DNA from: Ypsolopha sequella
Lineage: Eukaryota; Arthropoda; Insecta; Lepidoptera; Ypsolophidae
DNA: 64,000 nucleotides
Direction: 5' to 3'
NCBI GenBank assembly: GCA_934047225.1
Contig: OW203992.1
Location: 14,063,501-14,127,500, forward strand
The notes below the pieces were generated by a model that worked only from the letters and a program-made list of their open reading frames with translations, searched no databases and was not told the DNA's origin. Numbering within the stretch: position 1 is the stretch's first letter; each line of letters starts with the position of its first letter. The position numbers and the translations under genes are program-made. Positions 20,401-32,400 of this stretch are shown one piece after another.

Positions 20401-23400
20401 GGTCACTGGCTGGGTCTCTGGTATGGGTGGTTTGGGCGGTTATATTTCACCTTGCATAATTATAGGTTTTACCTATAATTTTAATCATATATACATATTG
20501 ATACATAAATTAAATAAACCTTTAATTTAGTTCATGTACATTTATTATTTTATGACATAATATTTTTACATGATAAAATTAAATTTGACTCATAAAAAGA
20601 GTTTTATGTATCTCTATCTACTTTATAAAATAAACTATTTGAATTTGAATTTGTATAAAAAATCGCCGTGAAAACAGGACATTATGAATATGAGTTTTAA
20701 CTGTTTCAATAACAGTACAGCAAGCATATCAAACTTGCGGCCTGCGGCGGCCCGATCCAACTTTAAGAGCTTTCTGATGCGGCCCGTGAACGTGTCCGCA
20801 GATAGAATTACCCCTCAAATCGATAATTTATTTAAAGACAAAAGATTACAAATTTCTGGGAAAGGATATATATTTTTATATTATTTTAGTTTTAATTATT
20901 AAATTACCTGTACTATTCTATTTATATGCAATGAGTTCTTTTTCTTTATGGTTGCGTTTTGCGGCCCATTGATTCTACGGTCTTTATGCGTTTTGGCCCA
21001 CCAATGACTTTGTGTTTGCCATGCCTGCAGTACAGGATCTGATGGCGCGTGGTTGACAGTGACAGGACAGCTGTGAAACAAGGAGTATGGTTAGCTCAGA
21101 TGTTGGACACAACCAACGTCCAACATAGAGTATATTGAATACAGGACAACCAATCCACGCGTTATAAAATCCTTGTAGCACGGGGTACTCTGAAACACCT
21201 GAGGGCCGCGTTAGTAAACTAGGGGTCGCGCGCGACACGGGTTCTAATGCAATCTCTGTCGCACGCCTTCAAAATTGTATGCGCTATCCTGCTGTCGGTG
21301 TTGGAACCTGACGAAATTGTTAATTTACGAACGGCTATCTCAAGAGGTCCCTCCGTGATATATGTCATGTCATGACAGTATGTTTTTTATTTTTATGTTA
21401 TTATGTACTTGGTTTTTACAAGTTTTATCACCCGTGATCGGAATAGGTAGGGCTAATTTACCTGGTTTTACCAAAACATAAGAGTGGTCAAAATCACTGA
21501 GCATATGATGAAGATGATAATTATCTGGACAGACACATGGTGTTCAGCGAGGACGGCAGCACGCTGCTGGGCGCGGGCGGCGACGGGCTGCACGTGGTGG
21601 GCTGGGAGCCAGCGCGCGTGCTCGACTCGGTGCACGCGCACTGGACGCACGTCCATGACGTCACCGTCGCGCAGACGCAGCTCGTATGTGCACTCTCTAT
21701 CTTTCTAATCTGTGTACCCTTATAGCGAAATATCCGTGTTTTTCATTTTGTCTGCCTTTCCATCCCTGGTTTAGAACTGAAATTTAATGATTTTTTAGCA
21801 AAAGTGTAGCCTAATTTGCTTTTATTGTTTTAGATAAAATCAAAACATGTATATGGGTCAAACATCGAAAATCTTATGTAGATTAATAATAACCAAAAAT
21901 AAAGTTTGAAAACGTCCACAGTCTTGCCAAACTGTGGTTACTACTCAAACAAGTTTTCAATTTTGCGCCGGCGACGAAAACAGCATGACATTTGGCCACG
22001 CCAATAACTGAGTTGATCGCGTCACGACAACCATCCTCATAATAATATGAACGAATCACGAAACTGAAGTAACTGAAATAACCGTGTTACCTGTTACCAG
22101 ATAAAGTTATATTTTCTTTCAGATTGCAGGCTCTTTCCACTCGACCTACGTAGTACTGTCGGTAGTAGACCTCAGCAAGGTGTATCCGTTCGGTGGCCCT
22201 CCCCCCGCCGCTACCCATAACGTGCGGGATCTCTCGCCCTTCCAGAAGGGGCACTCCGTTCGTAAGAGCTTCTCCAAGGAAAAACCACCGAAACAAGGTA
22301 CCGCACACTACTACGCTAAAAGCAGTTTTATGGAGGAAACTTTCTTTCTTTCTAAATTTTTTGTTGCACAACAGTTAAACGTAAAACAGGTGGACTAAGC
22401 ATTAAGAACTTAAAAAAGATTCTTCTCGTATTAGTTCAGTTGAATATCCATCTCTGTCGCAATCTAAGTGCTGTGTCAGACACGTTTACTCTAATGATGA
22501 ACGATAAGGCCGAATCTTTTCGGAGGTCTTCTTGCTGACAACTCCTTACGTTATTGATCATATAATACGCAACTACAACGAATAAATACCAAGTATTGGT
22601 TCCACTCTAGAACACAGTTAATGCGAGTAGATTAAACGACCCACAAAAATGTACTTTCACAGTTTTGCATAAATCGACACTTCTCGAAGAAAAGACAGCT
22701 GAGGAATCGACGTCAGGGACTGAAAATGACGAGGAATCCGGCGCAGTCATATCAAATGTCAAAGACTACACGGAAATATTCCAACCTTCACGCGCACGTA
22801 AGTAGTCTAGTGCACATAGGAACAGAGCCCACTTTTCTGTAACATAAATCTTACTGTAACATATTTAAATTTCAGTAAACCGCACTCCTCCGCCCGCCAC
22901 TAGCTTTTCCTCTGATGACTATTCATTGCAAGGTATGGACAGAGTAAATATATGTGAATCTTAGTAAAACACTCTGATTAAAACTCACGCACGCAAATGC
23001 GTGCTCTACACGCCGTCTAAGCGAAGTTCGGGGGTCTTCTTACATATCTCGGCGCGGCGGCGTGTAGAGTTCGATCTAAGTGTTTGTGCTAAGATTCACT
23101 ACTCTATAAATATATTTACTCTAGTATGGATGTTGGGCCACTTCACGTTAATCTACCGGGTCTAAATAGATTCTTTATTTTTATTAATATACCTCAATGA
23201 TGCAAAAAAAAAACACGCAGCCGCCCTTAGGACATATTTGATTTTAGCAAGAGAACTCTCGCATATTGGGCGTCAACGGCTGCTTTTCGAGATAGTGCGC
23301 GCGCCATGGAATTTTTGTAAATTCGGAAGAATTGTCAATTTTGGGTTGAAGAAAAATTTCAAAGAATAACCAGTAGATTAAATTAATATTATATCATAAC

Positions 23401-26400
23401 CAGTAGATGTTGATTAGTCAATGTTAGCGGTCTAATTTCACCCGGTAGATGACATAGAAGCTATACGAGGTCCTAATTAGTGAATATAATTCTAGAGTAG
23501 GTTGTCTATCGTTGACACAAAATTTTGACATATTCCAGTACATAACATTTTGTTTTTGCTTAAATTCATTTATCGCTTACCAGAACATTGTGGTTCGGTC
23601 AGCTCAGACGACTTCCAAAGTAGAAAGTTCGCGCTATAGAAATTTTAGTTCGTTGGCTATAGAATACTATTTTCTGCGGAATGTGATCTGTTAACAATAC
23701 TCAATAAGCGAATTTGTTTCACTTTAAAATTTTAGGACCTAAAATAAAGCCGATTCTGAAGGCTTTAACTTTAGTTTTAGTGCTGTCAAGACTTAAATTT
23801 TTCCAAAGTAATTTAGCTTCTGTTCTTCACACTTTATGAACTATTTTGCAATAATGAAAATTTAGTTTTGACAGCACTAAAACTAAAATTAAAGCCTTCA
23901 GAATCGGCTACAATAGCTTCTTGCGCTTTACGGTTCGCACATGCAAGACCAAACAGATTGACAAATACTTTCAGCGGTGCTTTTATCAAACATCAGGCAC
24001 TAGATCTGTAAATGAAATCATATATCTAGCTAAGTGTAAACGATACACAATTACGTCGATTCGGTGTAACTCGACTTAACTTATTTGAAAGGACTAAACT
24101 TATTTTAAGCATCCTGTCTTTGTCTTTACGATACTGAAAGAAAAAGACAGAACCTGTAAGTCCTGTCAAATAAGTTAAATCGTGTGACACCGAATCGACA
24201 CCAATGTGCTATATTCGAGGTTTGGTTCATCTATCATAATCTTGCCTTAAAACTTCTACTTACCAATATACAATATCTACGCCCATACTACAATAAGGTA
24301 ATTACAACATCAAAAGCGGTGTTGTAAGTACCTACATTGTTTATCCGGTGTTATAATATTACATTAAAACACCGCAATTCTGCGCTGTGATTGTCCCAAT
24401 TGATAACAACATAGCTAGACAGCCAATCAACAACAGCGACGAGAAATAAGTCCCACCCGCTCCTCGTGGCTTTTGATTGGCCCTCAGGCAGCAAGGTTTA
24501 GTGTTTTTCCAATTTTTCGTGAAATTGTTAGTTGAAAATATTATAAATAATATCGTACCTACATATAAAGTATTGTGTGGACAGTGGACACTCGTGCAGT
24601 CGAAATTCACTTCTTTCGTTTCGTAAGTAAGTATTGTTACATTGATATTCTTATATTTGTTACCGTTTCATTTGTGATCGCGTTATATTTAGGCTCAGAA
24701 TCGCTAAAGATGGAACCGTGCGCGCGGTCGTCCCTCCGCGACCTGGTACTGGACGACCCCCCCGCGCGCGCTCAGCTCGCCCCGCCCTCGCCCCCCGCGC
24801 TGCTCGCCCGCCCCGCGCCGCAGCCCTCGCCCCCGCAGCGACAGAGAGTCGACCACTACTCGCGCATACCCACCTCCGTCGAAAAGAAATCTGAAGTCTT
24901 CAGTAAGTATTCTATATATATGGCGGTTCTGCTTTAGCGCTATCGGAAGCTATATCTATACGGAAGTCTAGCAGTTTAATCGCATTCAAGGCTCAAGCGT
25001 GAAAGCTGTATAGAGGTTACATAAAAGACTATATTAAAAGACTCACATTCATAACACGCGCTTCAATTATTCTAGTCACTAATTACTTAATTAAAGTAAT
25101 ACGAGCAGTGAAATAAGTATCCGCCATTTCCATTTAGTTAAGGTGTTTTGTAGCTTACTAATGCGGTTTGTAATCTGGATATAACTCAGGGGTGGTGGAC
25201 AGCAGTAACTGTAAAGAGGACGCAGTCCGCGAGTTCGCCACCAGTCCTCTGCCGGCGCACGCCTCCCTTAACAGACATAACTCCTATAAGGAAACCAAGA
25301 CTAGCTCGCATTGTAAGTTATTATGTATTTATATTTTTTGCATCGGCAGGTATTTTAGTGACGTACATTTTGAAGGGTGATCGCTTACATATTTTTTTAA
25401 ATTTTATTAAGCCACTGTTACTGGAATAACATGATTAGTTTCAATTATTTTTTCGCTGAAGTGTTGTATTTTTTAGTTTACGCAATCAGCCCTTTAAAAT
25501 GCAGATGAAAAAACATTGCCCGAGTATAAATCGCCATTTAAAACCAAGCTTAACCGCTTTTCACCTTATAAGTTGAGTGCTGACTTGCTGACACCTGAAC
25601 TGTATTTTATGTATTTGTGCGGACGCTGGCTTCCATGGTCCATAGCACGCGAATCTCACAAATCCTTAAAGTTTTTTTAAATATATCTACGATAAATAAG
25701 CATGTTCCATGCCACAGCTTCCAGCAATCTCCGTCAGAGCAACAGTGAGATGTCTCTCGGACCTCCCTCCCTCGGTCCCCGCTCGCTGTCATTCACGAGG
25801 TCGCCAGGAGAGATTACCAGGTAAACTTCAAGTTTACTACAAAACGAAACATTGTCCAAGGTTAGCAAATTGGTCCAAAATTAGGGCTATTGGACCAATT
25901 TCACCTCACTAATCTGGAAATAAAGGGCCAATCCAAAAGCACTCGGACTGCATTGATAGATTTGGAAGAGGCGATAGAGGTGTGTTAGGATCTTAGCAAA
26001 TGGAAAGCTGTAGTCTCTGTCTACTCCTCTGCGAGACAGGCGTGAGTATATGTAATACATATTATGTATGTTTGTAGCCAGGAGCTCGCGGGGTAAACTT
26101 CGTAAGGGTGTAGTGTCCCTTCTGCGTACATTGAAAAGGTCGTAAGCCGTTTGTCCCGGCTACTATAGCAAAAGTTGTAGTCATACTCGCAAATTAAAAG
26201 TGGACAGATGGTTGAGTCGCTACACTTAGGAAATCGTAAAATAAAAACCACGCAAACTTTGTTGCTGTACACTGTCCCTTCGAAGTTTTCACAGGACAAT
26301 CAATATAATCAGGGCCGGATTCTGCCTATGAGCAATGCAAGACATACTACAGCACTCTATTTTACACTGACTAATATTTTTGAACAATATTTCAGACGGC

Positions 26401-29400
26401 GCGCAGACAGTGTCAGTCAGGCAGTAAACACTGTGACGTACACAGTGCAGACGCGCAGTGTGGACACAACAGAGACCACGGTAGAGCCTGAGTTTGTGCC
26501 CTTCGCCATCGACCGACCCGTCGGGCTGGACTTAGAAGACTTTGTGCCGGTATGTTTGCACCTTTTATTATAAGGCTGACGAATTCGTACGTGACAGTCC
26601 CATGTTCTGCGGGCGACGGGGGATAAAAGATTGTGTCACGTGGCAACGCTTCTGGCGGCCATTTGTGTATACAACGCACATCACAAAACGCACACGGTAT
26701 CGAATTCAAAGATGAGTCCGCCGATAGGCAAATTTATTGGACGTCAGGCCAAACAAATTGCTTATAGTGTATATCAAATATAATAAAATACAATATAATG
26801 TTTTATAGTATAACTTATATTTTAAAATAAAATATCATTGAAAATAAAAGAGCAAACATTAAAAATTTTAAAATAAATATATATTTATATGTATATGTAT
26901 AATACCTACACATAATATCAAATTATGGTATGCGAATCTATAGGCATATCTGCAGATATATCCGTTACGTAATTTACACCTTGTGCAGCAGTCAGCGAGA
27001 TGTCACTCGTCCCCCGACCCCCGCAAACCATGGGACTGGCTTACTCTTAGCTAGAACAAACTAACATTATTATTGTTGAAAAATTAAATACAAAGCCATA
27101 ATTTACATTTTAGGTTATTACCAAATAAATAGAATTACATACGTTAATTAGGAAATTACTATGCAATAAAAAAACAAGACCGTATAGTGGTATAACAGTT
27201 CGTTGAGCTCTGGAGTCTTTCGTATAATAATTTCAGTCAAAAAACAGGTTCGACTTTTGCCTTACTGAAAAATCTCAGACCAGAAAATTAGACTAAAGAC
27301 ATAAACCCCGAGGTTTAGATCAAATACGTATAACAATATTGGCTTGAAAGAACACCGATTCGATAGTCGACTACATAAACACAAATTCAATGCAGACGAA
27401 AGATAGTAATATAACATAACCTAAATACTCTTTATTGTGCACCAAAAGAAGAATAAAAAAAAAGGACAATACAAAGTTAAGAATATATAGGAAACAATGG
27501 GCGGTCTTATCGCTTAAAGCGATTTCTTCCAGATAGTAAATGAAATCGGTTGGTGATCATTGAACCTTGTTCCTGGTCGGGTCTCCGGTATGGGTTCGGG
27601 CCGATCAACTAATTGGATTTCACCTTGTATAATTATTATAGATATTAACTATCATTTTAATCGCTATATATAATTCAAACTAGAACTAAACTCGCATGTT
27701 TTGCTGACGATACAGCTTCATTTTCATCTTCCAGCGACATTGATCTGATAACTGACCGCCTTCAACTGTCAATTGATTTATTGCACTCATTTTTTACTAA
27801 TTGGAAGCTAAAACTCAACGAAGGAAAAACCGAGGCAGTTCTGTTTACGCGTAAACGAGACATTCCTGCTAGGTGCCTAAAAATTAATGACCATCCAATT
27901 CCGTGGAGCAAATCCGCTAAATACCTTGGTGTTTACCTGGATAGCAAAGTAAATTGGTCTCAACACATCAGCGCTACCCGATCTAAAGGCATCAAAGCGC
28001 TTAACGCCCTCAGCCCTATCCTTAATAGACGAAGCTCACAAACTAAGTTGCGTATATACACAACCCTGGTCAGACCGTGTATTACTTATGCCGCTCCTGT
28101 CTGGAGTAGTACATGTAAAACAAACTATTTAAAATTACAAATTATTCAAAATAAAGCACTAAAAATATCATATAATACTCCCTTTCGAACAAACTTAATA
28201 ATTCTACATACAAAACTAAAGCTTCCAGTCCTATCAGAGTTTATTTTAAAAATAACGCGAAAGTTTTATTTATACACTAATCCCAAAAATCAAAATAGTC
28301 TTGTTTCGTCATTATGCAAAACCAGCGGGCCTATTGTGTATCTCTAGTTGCCTTCTGGACCGGGTGTCTATCATCAAAAACATAGATATACTATCGAATT
28401 CCGATGTCCTAAGGATATTTTCGCACTTGAAGTGACGACACAGATTGTTAATAGTTCAATACCCACTAAAGGCAATTTTGAAATTTCAGTTTTTAGCTAT
28501 GTTTTTGATGATAGGCACGTCGTGCAGTTGGCAACTAAAGATACACAATAGGGGGGCTGATCTCACAATCTTCCGTACATCGATAAGTATCGCAGCTCGC
28601 AGATAAGTATTCAGTACTGTATCTTTTACTATGATCATGTTTTAACTAGTTGTCAAGTTTTTCATAGGTGTTATAATCTGGTAAAAACATTCAAGTGCTA
28701 TTTTTGTATACTGTTAGCTAATTTTGTTATTATTAAGTTAACAATGTAAAAAATGTTATTACCTCAATAAAGAATTCTGAAAATCCATCAATCAGTCGCT
28801 ATAACTATCTTCTAAACGCCAATCAGGACTGTGATCTGTACAGTAGCCGTCAATAGAAATTGTGGACTATGTAAACAAAGCGCCATGTTGTCTTTGTCTA
28901 TGAATAGGTGAACTATCTAGAGATGGGTAAGTATGTGATTAAAATATGTTAGGTGCTTAATTAGTTTTCTTTATTTGATTCATCGCTAAAATATTCTGAT
29001 GAATCGCTAGTCAAATCGCCCACGTTAATTACAAATGGTTTCGTCACAGCGTCGTTGGCCGTATCTATTATCCCATCCAGTTCTTTAATTTATTCTTCTA
29101 CTTTTAGGACATGAGCTACACATTTTAGAGCAACGCTGGAAGATCACACAGCTCTCAATAGAATCACACACACGTTTATGTGAAAGATTATGAAGTAACG
29201 CTGTTAAAAAAAAATGACGGAATAAAATAACATCACGAATAAAATAGGTTAATATTCAAATAGATTCGTACATCACCAATTTTCAAAGACAATACAGATT
29301 CGATGAGAAAAAAATATGACAGCAATCTCGACGCAGTACAGAATTGACTATTGATTCTATGATTTTCCGTAATTAACTGGTGATTATTGAATATTTCATG

Positions 29401-32400
29401 ATGAAATACAGTGAATGACTGGTAAGACTTGATGCTTCATGATTTGGAATAATGTTCAATGAGACTCCGTGACAGAACCTTGAGAAAAATTGAGAAAACG
29501 GTTTGTTTACATAGTCCACAATTTCTATTGACGGCGACTTTTATGCTGATGGATGGCAGAAGATATTGTCAGAGTGTTTGTGTTTTTGTGAGAGGGACTG
29601 TTTCTGACTTTACATGTTATTCATATTTATTTTAGTTGATTTTACCGTTTTGTGTTTGTGTTACTATCTTTAATTATTGTAATTGGTTTGTCCGTTTTAA
29701 TTAAAGTAAATAAATAAATAAATATATTGCTACATAAATTAAATAAACCTTTAATCTAGTTCATGTACATTTATTGTTTTATTACATATATTTATAAGAT
29801 TAAATTTTACTTGTAAAAAGTGTATTAAATATACCTACTTTCCAAAATGAACTATTTGAATTTAAATTTTGAATTTGAAATAAAGACACCAATACGGGTG
29901 TAACATCGTGTAAAGTTGCATACTTATTGTGTTTACGTAGCGCGGCGGGTCGACGGGGCGGCGGCTGCTGGGCGCGCGCGGGACAGGCACGGAGCCGAGC
30001 GAGCAGGAGGTACTGGGCGTCATGATGCGCGGCCACGACTCCATGATGGCCGTGCTCACCGCCAGGCAGCGCGCGCTTCAGGTTACTTACTTTTATTTAT
30101 AACAAGCACAAACGAGCACAAACGAGCGCGGACGTGCACGAACGAGGACGAACGATCACGGACGTGCACGAACGAGCACGGACAAGCACGAACGAGCACG
30201 TACGAACACGAACGAGCACGGACGAGCACGAATGAAAACTGCTGTTATAATGCTGTTGTTGTTGAATATGGGCAATTCTTCCAGGATGACGGCCGGGAGT
30301 GGCAAAGTCCTGAAAAGGCTTATGTCCAGCAGTGGACGAACTAGGCTGATGGATGAATGCTGTTGCTGTTATGTTATCTCTTCGCGGACGAGCAGCGCAT
30401 TGTTTTGCTGCGGGCTATTCTGTCTTGACCCTTGAATTAAGGCATCATTGCTGCTGACACAAGTAGGCAAATTGCCTCCAGGTGTGATGTCGGGCCGCTT
30501 GTGCCTGTTACGGTAAATCGTAGCGATCGCAAGTACTATTGACGTTTGTCATTGACTTTAGGGGAAGTGAATACTCAAACTCGAATTTATTGACCTTCTT
30601 TCAAAACATAGGTTTGATTTGATTTTCGAAACATGATTATGATTATCAGCGATCCACTATAATAAACTCAGTAGTTACGTAGATAGTGAATTGTTCTGTT
30701 ATGTTTTCTCTGCTTTCACTCCCCCACTTTCTGAGCGAACGAGCGATATTCTATAATATAGAGTACTTTTGTAAATAAAACATGTAACAAAAAAATCGGC
30801 GAAGTGCGAGTCGGACTCGCGCACGAAGGGTTCCGTACCATTATCTATCTATAAAAACGGCAAAAAAACATGTCTGAGCGAACGAGCGATATTCCATAAT
30901 ATAGAGTACTTTTGTAAATAAAACATGTGACAAAAAAATCGGCCAAGTGCGAGTCGGACTCGCGCACGAAGGGTTCCGTACCATTATCTATAAAAACGGC
31001 AAAAAAACATGTCTGAGCGAACGAGCGATATTCTATAATATAGAGTACTTTTGTAAATAAAACATGTGACAAAAAAATCGGCCAAGTGCGAGTCGGACTC
31101 GCGCACGAAGGATTCCGTACCATTATCTATAAAAACGGCAAAAAAACATCTCTGTAAATATTTATTTTATTGTTTTTTAGTATTTATTGTTATAGCGGCA
31201 ACAGTAATACATCATCTGTGAAAATTTCAACAGTCTAACTATCACGGTTCATGAGATACAGCCTGGTGACAGACGGACAGCCGAGTCATAGTAATAGGGT
31301 CCCATTGGTTACCCTTTGGGTACGGAACACTAAAAAACTATAGCGATGTTTACAATATTAATATAATATACAGAAACACGATCTTATTACGTGGTGCGAG
31401 GATCTAATTTGCATTTGCCAGATTTTTATTTCAGATAACTGTTTTTATTTTTAGTTTGTTTTGCTTGTGAAACAAATATTATTGGTTTATTAGCAATAGC
31501 TGCTACTCCGAATGAATGGTTGAAATGCTAAAAATATAAATATTATAAATTAAATTTCTCTTTTCAGATATTCCACTCGATCAGAATGAATAAAACTCTA
31601 AAATCTGCTTTGGAGTCTGTGATTGCATTAGAAGACACATCTGTGATACTGGATATTCTCAATGTGATGGCGCATAAACCGTAAGTATGCAGATCTTTAA
31701 AGTGTGGCCCAGCGTCCTTGATTTGTTACGTCTTTTTATGTATTAGTCTTAAAAACAATTCTTTTTGTTTCAGATCGTTATGGAATTTGGACATATGCTT
31801 GCTAATGCTACCTAAAATTTACGAATTATTACAAAGCAAATACGAATCGTGAGTAGCACCTGTAAATCACTTTTATTGCTAGTACTAGCTTTGCCCACGG
31901 TTCCGTTCGTGAGTCAAAATAACTGAGGTCAGTTATCCTTTAAAAATAAATTTATATCGAAACAAACCTATTTTTCCAATTTTAAAGAACTAAACTACTC
32001 TAAGGTTAAATGATCAATGGACGATGTTGCTCGAAGCGGAGGCTATTTACACCGCGTCGCTGATGAGTACTTGTGTTTCTAGAACGGTATTTTCCACTAA
32101 CTGGAATCATGTTGCTTGGTAACCGAACGACTTGGTATTATATTTTTATTATGTTTTGTCTCTGCTTTGACCAAGTTAGTTAGATTATTATTTCTTTGGT
32201 TTCCTTTGTTAATGTAAGTTGACTCGCGCTTGACCCTATTTTCTTCGATTTGTTCCACTAAAATGGTTACTGCTGTTTTGGAATGCCTTTCCTTGACAAA
32301 CTCCTTGCCTAGAGTCAAAACCGTTCCTTAGTTTTTAAAGTAATAAGCGAATACATATACAGACCAATATAATGGTCACTACTCAGTTTCTATTAGTAAA

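Noticed and set aside
24359..24610. 83-codon minus ORF in KATNB1 intron 8
   Set aside because: No motif, no splice support, overlaps sequence just before exon 9.
30103..30235. CRISPR-like array (regular short repeats)
   Set aside because: Contiguous degenerate 10-12-bp units without spacers in a eukaryotic intron; a minisatellite.
30845..31123. 92-codon minus ORF with internal repeat
   Set aside because: Artefact of the tandem triplication of a dispersed repeat.
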